64,000 bases of DNA from Bacteroidota bacterium (GCA_024642705.1 JAHEAQ010000018.1:1-64000), one strand, 5' to 3'. Numbered from the stretch's first letter, positions 45,430 to 55,062 are shown. Numbers and translations are program-made. Notes: generated from the letters alone by a model not told the origin.

Positions 45430-46200
45430 TCAAATTCTTTCAATTTCATTGTTTTTTATCCATGCTACAGTACCATCTTCTAATTTTATTTTTAAGAAAT
45501 CATTTATCTGATCAAGAATATAAACTTTAACACCTTCATTAATTTTTTCAACTTCTTTACTATTTTCCTCTGCTCCTAATCTTAATGTCGTATTATCTTG
45601 CATAACTATTGCAACATCTTTCCTTTGTATCTCAAAATTTCTTGAATATGAAAATCCTGCAAAAATCAAAGAAAATACTAACATGCCAATAATAATTCCT
45701 ATAATATACGATTGGTGCAAACCTATTCTTAATCCTTTAATCAGGAAAAAGTAAACTAAAACTACCATGGTTAATAAGAAAAATATATGCATGAACAGCC
45801 AGAAAGTTGCTGAACCTAACATAACAATAGTTTCATACCATTTTAATAAGAAAAATTTTGGTAGTGAAGTAATTTCACTTTGTACACTTTCTTTTACAAT
45901 TTTTAAATTATGATCAATAGATTTATTAAACGGATCCAGCCTTTGAGCTCTTTCTAAATATAAAATTGATTTAGATATATTTTTATCCTGAAAATAACTC
46001 AACCCAAGGTTGTGGTACAATGAAGATGAAGAAAAACCGTTTTGAACCAATTCTTCAAATAAATCAATTGCTTCCTTATAATTTTGATTTTCAAAAGCTT
46101 CTATGCCTCTAATTTCTATTTTCTTGGAATCATCCTTATCAATGGCTGAAATTTTACATATTACCCCAATTGTCAATATTAATGAAAGTAAAATTTTCAT
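45430..46200 (-). CDS. BatE-like membrane protein: TPR plus SH3 domain
   Basis: The ATG at 46200 gives 256 residues with a signal peptide (MKILLSLILTIGVICKISA); the longer frame overlaps the OstA-like gene and is rejected. Residues 27-105 contain two TPR-like units (EAFENQNYKEAIDLFEELV and LYHNLGLSYFQDKNISKSILYLERAQ). Two transmembrane helices follow (130-153 and 164-183), then an SH3-like domain (190-256; LRLGAEENSKEVEKINEGV). This is the layout of BatE in Bacteroides aerotolerance operons; no MoxR, BatA or BatB gene is beside it, although a BatA-like gene is present at 15370. It lies 31 bp downstream of the OstA-like gene. Confidence 0.8.
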   Translation of the reverse strand: MKILLSLILTIGVICKISAIDKDDSKKIEIRGIEAFENQNYKEAIDLFEELVQNGFSSSSLYHNLGLSYFQDKNISKSILYLERAQRLDPFNKSIDHNLKIVKESVQSEITSLPKFFLLKWYETIVMLGSATFWLFMHIFFLLTMVVLVYFFLIKGLRIGLHQSYIIGIIIGMLVFSLIFAGFSYSRNFEIQRKDVAIVMQDNTTLRLGAEENSKEVEKINEGVKVYILDQINDFLKIKLEDGTVAWIKNNEIERI

Positions 46201-46231
46201 TTCTAGTTTATTTCTGCTTTTAATATTTTCA

Positions 46232-48025
46232 TTATAGTTCCTTTGCATTCTTAGGCCGTTTACCATCTTGCCAGTTAAATCCCTCTAAAAAATCATTTGG
46301 ATCAACATCTTTTATGGGTATCATATTTGAGTTTACATTTAAAAAGAAAAATATATCCTTTAACTCATTCTCTTTAAAAGTAAAGCTCATTTTACTACAA
46401 ATCGATTTATTCATTCCTACATATGCATCTACTTCATCTAACATGAAATAAATGGACTCTGCATTTCCGTCGACTGACATAGAATCTATTACTCCTTCAA
46501 CAAAAAAAACTTCAATTAATTTTCCTTTTATTTGATTAAAATAAATTGAATCTTTTGTATTAATGATAAAACCCTTCTGCTTTAGTTTTATCTTATAAAT
46601 TTCTTGATTTTTTAGAAATATTTCAATTGTATCTGCACTAAATTGTGAAGAATCAGCCCAAATAACAGGAGAATCATACATGGAAATCAAACTATCGGTT
46701 GTATTGAAACTCATTGAATCACATTGTGCCTGCATATTAGATTTGTATAATTTTACATTATAATATGCATTTAATAAGGTCACTGAATTAAGTGAATCTT
46801 TAATTTCATTGCTCACTAAGGTATCTGCTCTTAAGAACAGACTGTCCCCATCCAATAAAGTATATAATAAAGGTCTAGTCCCATCTGGATTAAATGCTTT
46901 AGAATAATTAGAATCTTTTTTATAAAACATCGCTTCACTTTCTATCGTAGTATGGGAACTAGTGTCAATGGCTATGACATTTCCATATGCTACTCCCAAA
47001 TCAACCTCGTCAATGAATTCAATACTATTTGCTGTTAGAATTGTAGTTGAATCAATTATTGTAGATCTTCCTTGGCTAGAAAATGATTCCGTCTTCCCAT
47101 CATATTTAATTCTTTCCCCAACAATGCTTCTGTCCTTTTCTTTATAGAATGCATCACCAATTAGCTCCGTTTGCTCACTTTCTTCAAAATAAATAATTGT
47201 ATCTGCTTTGGCAAACTTTTCCTCTTCAGAATACCTTGCTTTACCCGCAAGTGTGACTATCTTAAGTTTGGCGTCATATTTTATTAAGTCTCCAAGCGCA
47301 GTCTTCTTATCCTGAATATATTGAGCATTTGTTCTGAACTCGGCCAGTTCATTTTCCATATCATAGAATCCGTCTTCACAATAAATTTTTGATTCTTTTT
47401 GATCAATTCGTGTCGGAGCAATAAAATGAGCAATATCCAAATCGCTATCATAAAACAAAGAATCTGTCCAAAGTTTAAAATCATCATTCTCGATGGTTAC
47501 TTTTTGATAGAATTTAACATGTTTTTCGTTAACAAAGTACTTTCCCACCAAGCTTTTAATCTCTGAATTCTCATTTTTCAAAAGTGCTCCTTTAGTATAG
47601 CTTCCTATTTTTGTACCTAAATCATACAATAAAAATTCTGTGAATAATTTTTGATTCTCATTTTGGAGAATAACATTTCTAAAAAGTTGGGCTTGCTTTG
47701 TATTTCCATCATAAATTAAGGAATCCGCAAAAACATTAATGGTATCATTTTGAACAATTACCACATTTCCAAATGCAGTTAACTGATTTCCCCTTAAAAC
47801 AGCCTTATCACAATACATAAATGTGCTATCTTGCAAAAATCTAACATTTCCATTCAAGTATCGTATGAATTCATTTTCAATATTGACAAATCTTGCATTA
47901 TCAGCATTTTCTACTATGATTTTAGAAGCTGCGGTAGAATCTTGCTTTTCTTGAGCCTCTATTTTTGAAATAGATCCAATAAGGAAAATTAAAATCAATA
48001 TTTTTTTCAATAAATCTATTTTCAT
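46232..48025 (-). CDS. OstA-like (LptA-fold) envelope protein
   Basis: The ATG at 48025 gives 597 residues; a TTG one codon earlier is ignored. It has a signal peptide (8-25). The body repeats the OstA/LptA beta-jellyroll signature with Asp-Ser-x-x-x-x-x-D/N steps (for example VRFLQDSTFMYCDKAV, VVIVQNDTINVFADSL, VILQNENQKLFTEF) along most of the chain. In proteobacteria LptA bridges lipopolysaccharide across the periplasm. In Bacteroidota the long OstA-like proteins, found in most genomes, are presumed to do the same or to bind lipid. It heads a two-gene unit with the BatE-like gene. Confidence 0.85.
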   Translation of the reverse strand: MKIDLLKKILILIFLIGSISKIEAQEKQDSTAASKIIVENADNARFVNIENEFIRYLNGNVRFLQDSTFMYCDKAVLRGNQLTAFGNVVIVQNDTINVFADSLIYDGNTKQAQLFRNVILQNENQKLFTEFLLYDLGTKIGSYTKGALLKNENSEIKSLVGKYFVNEKHVKFYQKVTIENDDFKLWTDSLFYDSDLDIAHFIAPTRIDQKESKIYCEDGFYDMENELAEFRTNAQYIQDKKTALGDLIKYDAKLKIVTLAGKARYSEEEKFAKADTIIYFEESEQTELIGDAFYKEKDRSIVGERIKYDGKTESFSSQGRSTIIDSTTILTANSIEFIDEVDLGVAYGNVIAIDTSSHTTIESEAMFYKKDSNYSKAFNPDGTRPLLYTLLDGDSLFLRADTLVSNEIKDSLNSVTLLNAYYNVKLYKSNMQAQCDSMSFNTTDSLISMYDSPVIWADSSQFSADTIEIFLKNQEIYKIKLKQKGFIINTKDSIYFNQIKGKLIEVFFVEGVIDSMSVDGNAESIYFMLDEVDAYVGMNKSICSKMSFTFKENELKDIFFFLNVNSNMIPIKDVDPNDFLEGFNWQDGKRPKNAKEL

Positions 48026-48050
48026 CAATAATTAAACGTCTAATAAAAAT

Positions 48051-49193
48051 TTATATGTTCTCAGAAAGCAACAAATCTGCTGCTTTACTTCCGACTAAAG
48101 TACCCAAAGCAATTCCCATCCCTCCTAATCTTACCGCTAAAATAATATGTTCCGAATATTTTTTAATAATAGGGTTTTTTACATTCCCAACTCCCATAAT
48201 CCCACTCCATTGAAACTCAAATTTAAAATCCGGCGAAATACCTAGTTTTTGATGCACAAATTCTTTAAGATGATCCAAAATTTCGTCAGTTAAATCCAAT
48301 TCTGTAGTTGTTTCATTGAGCTTCGCAATGTTTCTTGCCCCACCTATAAGCAATCTTTTACCAATATTTCTAAAATATATATAGCCTTTATCGTAATGAA
48401 AACAAGCCTTCCAATCCAAATTTGGAATTTCTTGCGTAACTAAAACTTGATTTCTGGCTGGTAACAAATTAATTTCAGGAAAGATATGTTTTGTGAATCC
48501 ATTCGTGCACACCACTGCATATCTACTTTTTATTATAAAATTGCTAGATGTAATATTGACCATTCCATTTTCTTCAAAAATTTCTTTGATCTCATGCCCC
48601 ATAAGAAATCTAATGCCAAGTTTCGACGCAATGTTATACAATGTTTGAATCATTTTACCAGGATTAATTTGACCCTCATATTTGTTGTAAATGTTAAAGT
48701 CAGCAAAACCAGGAAATGGAAAATCTAATTTTTCCCTAGCTTCAAACGTATCCTTGAATCCTATTTTGTCATAAATTCTTGCATTCAAAAAACGAATATA
48801 TTCTTTATAGGTGGATAGGTTATCATCCGCCTTATCAAAGAGTTCGAAAGAGCCTGTATTTTCATATGCCATGTTTTGATCTCCTACTCTTTTTCTTAAC
48901 ATATCGAGACCCAATTTCCTATCATTTAGCAATTGAAATACATCCTCTTCAGAACTAGTTTCCAAGTCATCAATTAATTCAGTTACGCTACCAAAACAAG
49001 CGAAACCAGCATTTCTTGTGCTGGCTCCCAATGGAAAAGAATTCCTATCAATTACCATAATGTCTAATCTGGAATTATTTTCTTTTAAAGTAATTGCAGT
49101 ATTTATGCCCACAATTCCTCCGCCAATGATAGCAATATCTGGGTACTTTAAAAAAGTTTCAGATTCCCAGTAACTCACATTGAATTTTTTCAT
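48051..49193 (-). CDS. FAD-dependent oxidoreductase (DAO family)
   Basis: The ATG at 49193 gives 380 residues. The FAD-binding motif is IIGGGIVGINTA with an acidic second strand (VIDRN). A flavin-linked motif GASTRNAGFACFGSVTELI follows, resembling the glycine-oxidase/sarcosine-oxidase group. The C-terminal WSGIMGVGNVKNP and AVRLGGMGIALGT segments complete the FAD fold. Enzymes of this family oxidise amino groups of small amines or amino acids. The substrate is unknown. It is 23 bp upstream of the OstA-like gene on the same strand. Confidence 0.83.
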   Translation of the reverse strand: MKKFNVSYWESETFLKYPDIAIIGGGIVGINTAITLKENNSRLDIMVIDRNSFPLGASTRNAGFACFGSVTELIDDLETSSEEDVFQLLNDRKLGLDMLRKRVGDQNMAYENTGSFELFDKADDNLSTYKEYIRFLNARIYDKIGFKDTFEAREKLDFPFPGFADFNIYNKYEGQINPGKMIQTLYNIASKLGIRFLMGHEIKEIFEENGMVNITSSNFIIKSRYAVVCTNGFTKHIFPEINLLPARNQVLVTQEIPNLDWKACFHYDKGYIYFRNIGKRLLIGGARNIAKLNETTTELDLTDEILDHLKEFVHQKLGISPDFKFEFQWSGIMGVGNVKNPIIKKYSEHIILAVRLGGMGIALGTLVGSKAADLLLSENI

Positions 49194-49348
49194 AAACAAA
49201 TATATAGTAAAGAAAGTGTTTTATGGAATTATCAGAAATTCAAATTTGTTGAATACTTTAAAAAATAATAGAATTCAGTATTTTTACATTCATTTATCTA
49301 TTTAGTTAAATTCTAATATAATTATTTCACCAAATTTTACCATCAACA

Positions 49349-49783
49349 ATGATACAACGTATTCAAAGTATTTTTCTTTTCCTCACATCAATTAGCTTTT
49401 GGGGTTTGTTTGGTCTTCCATTAGCGAATAGCGATATCGAAATGGCTGGGTTATTTTCAGATCAATTGTATAATATTTTCGATAACCCAATATTAATAGC
49501 ATTGGCTACTATTGGTGGTATCTTAGCGATTGCCACTATTTTTCTATTTAAAAATAGACCCTTGCAAAAAAAATTAAACTATGTCAATATTACATTGGCA
49601 ATTTTATTTATCATCGTAGCACTATTACTAGTTATACAAGATACAGATTCAGGTGTAAATGGAGATATATCTGAGGGATATGGATTGGGATTACCAATTT
49701 TTGTTATTATTTTCTCACTTTTTACTAATAGGTACATCAATAAAGATGATAAATTAGTAAAATCTATGGACAGATTAAGATAA
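49349..49783 (+). CDS. DUF4293 family membrane protein
   Basis: This 144-residue protein starts MIQRIQSIFLFLTSIS, the characteristic DUF4293 beginning, with four transmembrane helices (about 6-24, 47-66, 76-96 and 108-127) and a short basic tail (KDDKLVKSMDRLR). The family is restricted to Bacteroidota and has no known function. It appears to be a monocistronic unit, divergent from the FAD oxidoreductase. Confidence 0.85.
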   Translation: MIQRIQSIFLFLTSISFWGLFGLPLANSDIEMAGLFSDQLYNIFDNPILIALATIGGILAIATIFLFKNRPLQKKLNYVNITLAILFIIVALLLVIQDTDSGVNGDISEGYGLGLPIFVIIFSLFTNRYINKDDKLVKSMDRLR

Positions 49784-50164
49784 AAGTTTTTTATGGACAA
49801 TTGCTCCCTTTCTATAAATTTCCAATACGATTTTTGTGCACTTAGAAGCTAGTTTCAATTAGTGGTTAAAATAATAGAATTTTCGGATGAATCGTATTTG
49901 CAGCAATCGAAGTTAAGTGAAATTAATTTTAATAATATCTAACTAACATTGAAGTTATTTCAAAACATCATTGTTTTTATATCCTTTTAAAGGAAATTGT
50001 TCAATAAAAAAATCAAGATAAATCGGAGTACTAATTTAAAATAAGAGGAATTAAATAGTTAAAATTTAATTCCTTTGAAGAAATGGACTTTATATTTAAT
50101 AGCATAAAAAAAAGCTTAATGATTGAATCATTAAGCTTTTTTTAAAAATTGTATCTTGTGAAGA
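49784..50164. other. Convergent intergenic region with two hairpins
   Basis: About 380 bp between convergent genes. A 10-bp stem AGGAATTAAA/TTTAATTCCT (50046-50055 with 50065-50074) precedes the strong terminator at 50106-50143. No open frame or tRNA is visible. A short RNA made from this region is possible but has no promoter support. Confidence 0.4.
50106..50143. terminator. Bidirectional Rho-independent terminator
   Basis: A long near-perfect inverted repeat (AAGCTTAATGATT / AATCATTAAGCTT) has A- and T-runs on the two sides, so it can serve both DUF4293 (plus) and the ExbD operon (minus). Confidence 0.9.
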
Positions 50165-50632
50165 CTAGTTGCTTCTTGTTTTTGCAGAATAATTCACTTT
50201 AAGTTGATTCGCTTTTCTCAAAGCCAATTTTACATCCCCCACAATTCCCATAGTTACTTCACCGTCCACTTTTAAAGAAGATGAAATACTAGGTCTTTGA
50301 TTTTCAGGAACCGTAATTTTATGATTTTCCAAGAACAATGGAATTTCTTCAACTGAAGCAAATTTGTCTCCCAATTGCATCTGCGGACTTGTTCCATATA
50401 AAGCTTGCCATTTTTTCATTGGCCTACCTATATAAATATAGTTAACCAAAGATTTTTTCTCAAGCTTTGTTAACTCAGTTGCTGAAGGAGTATTTACACT
50501 AACCATCAGTTCAGCATCTCGCAATACAGTTACAACCATAAAAAAGAAAAGCAACATGAATATAATGTCCGGCAGCGAAGCTGTCGAAATAGCTGGCATT
50601 TCTTTTCCTTTTTTACTAGCAAATTTACCCAT
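50165..50632 (-). CDS. ExbD/TolR-family biopolymer transporter, second copy
   Basis: This 155-residue protein has a short basic start, one membrane helix (about 18-38) with SLPDIIFMLLFFFMV containing the proton-carrying Asp, and a periplasmic domain. ExbD/TolR works with ExbB/TolQ to turn proton flow into mechanical energy for TonB or Tol functions. It follows a second ExbD by 23 bp. The two paralogues differ greatly outside the helix, as in many Bacteroidota operons, so they may have different partners. Confidence 0.92.
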   Translation of the reverse strand: MGKFASKKGKEMPAISTASLPDIIFMLLFFFMVVTVLRDAELMVSVNTPSATELTKLEKKSLVNYIYIGRPMKKWQALYGTSPQMQLGDKFASVEEIPLFLENHKITVPENQRPSISSSLKVDGEVTMGIVGDVKLALRKANQLKVNYSAKTRSN

Positions 50633-50655
50633 TTGTTAATTGTTTTAAATGTATA

Positions 50656-51198
50656 TTAATTTTCCTCCCCAAAATTAGTTGGTTCCGCTTCTGAAATAAC
50701 TAAAGGCAATTCACTTCGAATCTCATTCTGCTGAGCAGAAGTACAAAATTCTAAATTTTTACCATGCCTTTTATTGGCTAATTCATCTCGTAGCTCATTA
50801 TATGCAGCCTTTAATTCATTATAGACTTGCAAATACGTATTGTATTTAGTACCTCTATCATTTTTAAGAGAAACGATCGCTTTGGTCGGCGTTTCAGCCA
50901 TATTAGGCATTCTATCCGGATTAGAAATAAATATTTTCGTATTTTTTCTCAAATCCTCCAGCCTCATAGGTTCTCCCCGTACCAACAATTGGTTTTCTGC
51001 ATTAACAAGCACAGAATATACATTCCTTGTGTTCATTTTTTGCGTCTCAGGAGGTTCTGATGACCACGGTGGAAGTTTAACTAGCACCCCTTTATCTTCA
51101 ACAATAGTAGTAGTTACTAGAAAGAAAATAAGGAGTAAGAAAGCTATATCAGCCATCGAACTCGCATTAATTTCAGGTGGTTTTCTTCGTCCAGCCAT
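50656..51198 (-). CDS. ExbD/TolR-family biopolymer transporter, first copy
   Basis: This 180-residue protein has a basic N-terminus (MAGRRKPPEINASSMAD), one membrane helix (17-35; MADIAFLLLIFFLVTT with the conserved Asp) and a periplasmic domain of about 140 residues ending in an acidic tail. It lies between a small membrane protein (5-bp gap upstream) and the second ExbD. It belongs to the proton-driven ExbB-ExbD motor. Confidence 0.93.
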   Translation of the reverse strand: MAGRRKPPEINASSMADIAFLLLIFFLVTTTIVEDKGVLVKLPPWSSEPPETQKMNTRNVYSVLVNAENQLLVRGEPMRLEDLRKNTKIFISNPDRMPNMAETPTKAIVSLKNDRGTKYNTYLQVYNELKAAYNELRDELANKRHGKNLEFCTSAQQNEIRSELPLVISEAEPTNFGEEN

Positions 51199-51203
51199 AA
51201 TAA

Positions 51204-51683
51204 TTATTTAAGTGCGTTTCGTAATTCAGAAAAAAGCCAAATTATCAATGATATTCCTAATAATGCTCCAGTGGTATTTATACTTGCTGTTATGAATCTG
51301 CTGACATTATCACTTATTGAAAAAACATCTGCAAGTTCAGCTAACTTTCCAACCTCATCAGGTTTTGCTATACCATAGAAAATTGCGAACATAACTAATA
51401 TAAGTCCTACTCCTAACAGTACTTTTTTAGAGCTTCCAAAATCTCTAAACAAACCCATTAAGGCAAAAACTCCGAATACTAAAAAAGCAGCTATAACAAT
51501 TAATGCAATTGCTGCATATATGCCGAAGTTAAAAATGTCTGTTTGAATAAGGGCTTCATTTGACATCTGGGAAATATCTCTGTCTTTTATTCCCATAAAT
51601 ATAATAAGGGCAAATAAAACAGATAATCCAGCGCCTACAATAAACGCTAAAGATTGCCCTTTGCTTATTAAAAATTTATACAT
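51204..51683 (-). CDS. Small polytopic membrane protein within the ExbB-ExbD operon
   Basis: This 159-residue protein has four hydrophobic helices (about 10-31, 49-74, 87-106 and 136-153) and very short loops. I do not recognise a named family. Its place between the ExbB and ExbD genes (19 and 5 bp gaps) implies that it works with, or stabilises, the motor complex. No catalytic motif is visible. Confidence 0.75.
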   Translation of the reverse strand: MYKFLISKGQSLAFIVGAGLSVLFALIIFMGIKDRDISQMSNEALIQTDIFNFGIYAAIALIVIAAFLVFGVFALMGLFRDFGSSKKVLLGVGLILVMFAIFYGIAKPDEVGKLAELADVFSISDNVSRFITASINTTGALLGISLIIWLFSELRNALK

Positions 51684-51702
51684 AATAAATTATTTCTTTA
51701 GA

Positions 51703-52428
51703 TTATTTAAAAACCTTGTTCTTAGCCAAAACATCAACTATGCTAAGTGATGCCGCTTCCATTTTTCCAGTAATACTGTCTATTTTGGAAACAATGTAAT
51801 TGTAAAAAATCTGTAAAATAATTGCCACTACAAGTCCAAATACAGTTGTTAATAAGGCCACTTTAATACCACCTGCAACTACTGCTGGTGATAAATCTCC
51901 AACTTCTGCGATTTTATCAAATGCTTGAATCATACCAATTACCGTACCCATGAATCCTAACATCGGAGCAATGGCGATAAATAATGAAATCCAAACTAAC
52001 CCTTTTTCTAACATTCCCATTTGAACTGATCCGTAAGAAATAATAGCTTTTTCAACTGCTTCTGGTCCATCACTGATGTTCTTTAATCCTTCATGTAACA
52101 CACTTGCTGTTGGACCAGGTGTTGACCTGCAAATTTCCTTAGCACCTTCTAAATCATTGTCAGCTAATTTTTCATCAATACTTGATAATAACTTGTCAGT
52201 ATTAGTTGTGGCAAGATTTAAAGTAATGATTCTCTCAATACAAAATGCCAATCCTAAAATTAGACAAACAAGAACTAAAGTCATAAACTTCCAATCTCCT
52301 TCAATGAAATATTGTTTCAAAGTTTGGAGAGCACCTCCCTCATCAGAAGCACCTTGTGCAATAACCTCGAATGCTCCAAAATAAGAAGCAAACATGAAAA
52401 CTGCTAATAGAACAAATAATTTGCGCAT
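51703..52428 (-). CDS. ExbB/TolQ/MotA-family proton channel
   Basis: This 241-residue protein has an N-terminal hydrophobic helix (5-24, a possible signal), then a helix at about 48-70 (LVLVCLILGLAFCIERI), and the two conserved helices around LFIAIAPMLGFMGTVIGMIQAF (about 152-173) and GGIKVALLTTVFGLVVAIIL (about 187-206). This is the channel unit of the ExbB-ExbD motor. It is the first gene of a four-gene minus-strand operon. The TonB gene is not in the window. Confidence 0.92.
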   Translation of the reverse strand: MRKLFVLLAVFMFASYFGAFEVIAQGASDEGGALQTLKQYFIEGDWKFMTLVLVCLILGLAFCIERIITLNLATTNTDKLLSSIDEKLADNDLEGAKEICRSTPGPTASVLHEGLKNISDGPEAVEKAIISYGSVQMGMLEKGLVWISLFIAIAPMLGFMGTVIGMIQAFDKIAEVGDLSPAVVAGGIKVALLTTVFGLVVAIILQIFYNYIVSKIDSITGKMEAASLSIVDVLAKNKVFK

Positions 52429-52516
52429 AATCTTAATCTTTTTGGTTTAACGTAACATAATTAAAAATAGAAACTCTAAAAATATAAATAAAAAAGGAAT
52501 CTCATAATTTTTTTTG

Positions 52517-52604
52517 CGGAGAGTGAGGGGTTCGAACCCTCGATACCCTTTTGGAGTATACACGCTTTCCAAGCGTGCGCCTTCGACCACTCGGCCAACT
52601 CTCC
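52517..52604 (-). tRNA. tRNA-Ser (anticodon GGA)
   Basis: On the minus strand, the acceptor GGAGAGT pairs with ACTCTCC, the D-arm contains CCGAGTGGTCGAAGG, the anticodon stem is CACGC/GCGTG with loop TTGGAAA (anticodon GGA), there is a long variable arm (TATACTCCAAAAGGGTATC), and the T-arm is GAGGGTTCGAACCCCTC. The discriminator is G, as expected for Ser. CCA is not encoded. Confidence 0.97.
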
Positions 52605-53033
52605 TAATGTTTTTTGACCTCGAAGTCAACCCACATATTCATTATTAAGAAGATACTCCCTGACAATGTTTATATTATAGATTACAATTAAATTTAATGT
52701 CGTTTCTTGTTATAGAAAATTATAGTCTTTACTATAATATATTTAATCAACTTGGCACAATATTATAAATAAATCAAATTTTTCAAAATTTTATTTAAGC
52801 TTTACAAAAGATTTCACATTTTTTCTTCCAAATAAGCCTTTTTTTGAAAAACCTATAATATTCGCAAAAGATAGTTTTTTATTTTTTATCGGAAAAATAA
52901 AAACCAATTATTATTACTTTCTATCCAAAAAATAAAATAATTGAGGAATAAAACAATCCTTAAAAATACAACTCAAAACTTAAGAATTCAAATTGCTTAT
53001 TAAATTATCTACTTACTTAGATTATTTAATTCT
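52605..53033. other. AT-rich intergenic region, no gene seen
   Basis: About 430 bp of low-complexity A/T-rich sequence between tRNA-Ser and the TatD gene. No open frame, tRNA or clear hairpin was found. It presumably carries the tRNA promoter. Confidence 0.4.
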
Positions 53034-53804
53034 TTATTTTGGCGTGCCATACAATTTAAATGCATTAGCAGTGGTCATTTCTTGCACTTTCTCTAACTTT
53101 ACTTCCAGAGTTGTTGCAAGCTGATCCGCAATAATTGGAATATAATTACTTTGATTCCTTTTACCTCGGAATGGAACTGGAGACAAGTATGGGGCGTCTG
53201 TCTCTAAAACCATCATTTCCAAAGGTAACAATTTTATATTTTCTTTTACACCTGAATTTTTATAAGTTATTATTCCACCAATTCCAATCAAAAAACCCAA
53301 GTCCCTTATTCGCATTCCTTGATCATGCGTCCCATTGAAACAATGGAAAATACCATTCAAATCACCTTTTTGTAATTTCTGAACCATGTTTATTGTTTCG
53401 TCTAAAGAATCTCTTGAATGAATTACAAAGGGTAATTTCAAATCTCTAGCCCATTCTATTTGAATTTCAAAAGCTTCTAATTGTTCTTTATAGAATGTTT
53501 TATCCCAAAATAAATCAATTCCAATTTCTCCTACTGCACAGAATTCTGAAGTTGCTAGGTATTTTTCAGCAATCGATAACTCCTGTTTATAATTCTCTTT
53601 TATGGAACAAGGATGGATACCCATCATCGGGTGCATGATCTCTTTATAATCTTCTGTTATACCCATAAGTGATTCAATGCTCGATGAATCAACATTAGGG
53701 AGATAAACATGTTCGACTTCTGCCTCTACCATTAATTCTACTACCAGATCAATATCTTCTTCGAACTCTTCTAAATATAAATGCGCGTGTGTATCTATGT
53801 ACAT
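53034..53804 (-). CDS. TatD-family metal-dependent hydrolase
   Basis: This 256-residue TIM-barrel protein has DTHAHL (His6 and His8), VGEIGID, FVIHSRDS, FHCFNGTHDQG and LETDAPYLSPVPFRGKRN, the ordered metal-binding motifs of TatD/YcfH DNases. TatD proteins act as 3'-5' exonucleases on DNA and in RNA processing. It is in the opposite direction to, and divergent from, RNase HI with a 56-bp gap. Confidence 0.92.
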   Translation of the reverse strand: MYIDTHAHLYLEEFEEDIDLVVELMVEAEVEHVYLPNVDSSSIESLMGITEDYKEIMHPMMGIHPCSIKENYKQELSIAEKYLATSEFCAVGEIGIDLFWDKTFYKEQLEAFEIQIEWARDLKLPFVIHSRDSLDETINMVQKLQKGDLNGIFHCFNGTHDQGMRIRDLGFLIGIGGIITYKNSGVKENIKLLPLEMMVLETDAPYLSPVPFRGKRNQSNYIPIIADQLATTLEVKLEKVQEMTTANAFKLYGTPK

Positions 53805-53860
53805 TCTTAAATAATATATGTCACGAAAATAACATTATATTGAGCAATAAAATGGATTAA

Positions 53861-54493
53861 ATGGCAATTAAAAAGAAATTTTATGTGGTATGGCAGGGAA
53901 ATAATCCAGGAATTTATGAATCTTGGGAAGATTGTCAAATCCAAATTAAAGGTTTTCCACAGGCAAAATTCAAGTCTTTTCCCAATCAAGATGAAGCGAT
54001 TAAAGCTTTTAGGGGAAAATTTTCAGATCATATCTCTAAAAGTAAACCAACAATTAAGGCCTCAATAAATTCATCTAAATCACAAATTTTAAAAAATACC
54101 TGGTCTGTTGATGCTGCTTGTTCTGGCAATCCTGGAAAAATGGAATACCGAGGAGTAGAAACTGATTCCGGAAATGAAATTTTTAAGCAAGGTCCATTTG
54201 AAAATGGCACAAATAATATTGGAGAATTTCTTGCTATTGTTCATGCTTTGGCACTTTTGAAAAAAATTGGCGACAATTCCAAAACTATTTACACAGACTC
54301 AAAGACAGCTATCTCTTGGGTGAAAAATAAAAAAGTTAAAACCTTACTTAAAAAAGATAAAACAAATGAAATAATTTTTGACTTGATCGACAGGGCTTTG
54401 AAATGGTTAAACTCCAACTCTTACAATAACAAAATCATTAAATGGGAAACTAAATCTTGGGGAGAAATACCTGCGGATTTCGGGAGAAAATAA
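53861..54493 (+). CDS. rnhA: Ribonuclease HI with N-terminal hybrid-binding domain
   Basis: This 210-residue protein has residues 5-50 as the RNase H1 N-terminal domain (FYVVWQGNNPGIYESWEDC), found in eukaryotic and some bacterial RNase H1 proteins and used to bind RNA-DNA hybrids. Residues 78-210 are the catalytic domain with Asp84 (VDAACSGNPG), Glu122 (NIGEFLAI), Asp146 (YTDSKTA) and Asp206 (IPADFGRK). It degrades the RNA strand of hybrids. It converges with peptide deformylase (14-bp gap). Confidence 0.93.
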   Translation: MAIKKKFYVVWQGNNPGIYESWEDCQIQIKGFPQAKFKSFPNQDEAIKAFRGKFSDHISKSKPTIKASINSSKSQILKNTWSVDAACSGNPGKMEYRGVETDSGNEIFKQGPFENGTNNIGEFLAIVHALALLKKIGDNSKTIYTDSKTAISWVKNKKVKTLLKKDKTNEIIFDLIDRALKWLNSNSYNNKIIKWETKSWGEIPADFGRK

Positions 54494-54507
54494 ATGAATA
54501 TAAAAAA

Positions 54508-55062
54508 TTAGTTTTTAAATTTCATTCTATAATCTGGACTTACATTTCCTTTTTTTATAGCTTCTAATTTTCTCTTCAGCAACTTTTTTTTCAACGGCTT
54601 CAAATGATCAATAAATAATACACCTTCAATATGATCATACTCATGCTGAATTACTCGAGCATTTATGCCATCAAAAGTTACTTGATGTTTCTCAAAATCT
54701 TCATTAAGATATTCGATGGTTATTGTTTCTGGACGAACGACGTCTGCCCTAATTAAGGGTATGCTAAGACATCCTTCTTCATATGCCTTTTCTTCTCCAG
54801 AATCCTCAATTTTTCTTGCATTTATAAAAACTTGTTTTAAACCGTCTGCTTTTTCTTCTTCGTCTCTAATTTGAATTGTATCAATCATAAACAACCTAAT
54901 ATTTTGGCCAATTTGTGGAGCAGCTAAACCAACACCACTAGCTTCATACATTGTTTCCCACATATTATGGATTAACTCTTTCAATCCTTCAAAATTTGGA
55001 TCAATATCTTCGCATTTATTTTTAAGGACTTGCTGCCCGTATGCATAAATTGGTAAAATCAT
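54508..55062 (-). CDS. def: Peptide deformylase
   Basis: This 184-residue metalloenzyme has motif 1 GVGLAAPQIG (43-52), motif 2 EEGCLSIP (metal ligand Cys98) and motif 3 QHEYDH (His140, Glu141, His144). It removes the formyl group from nascent proteins. It overlaps RuvX by 4 bp (ATGA type), so the two genes form an operon, a common arrangement in Bacteroidota. Confidence 0.97.
   Translation of the reverse strand: MILPIYAYGQQVLKNKCEDIDPNFEGLKELIHNMWETMYEASGVGLAAPQIGQNIRLFMIDTIQIRDEEEKADGLKQVFINARKIEDSGEEKAYEEGCLSIPLIRADVVRPETITIEYLNEDFEKHQVTFDGINARVIQHEYDHIEGVLFIDHLKPLKKKLLKRKLEAIKKGNVSPDYRMKFKN

Noticed and set aside
46201-46266. Longer start for the BatE-like protein
   Set aside because: The extra 22 codons overlap the end of the OstA-like gene and lack a signal peptide; the ATG at 46200 gives one.
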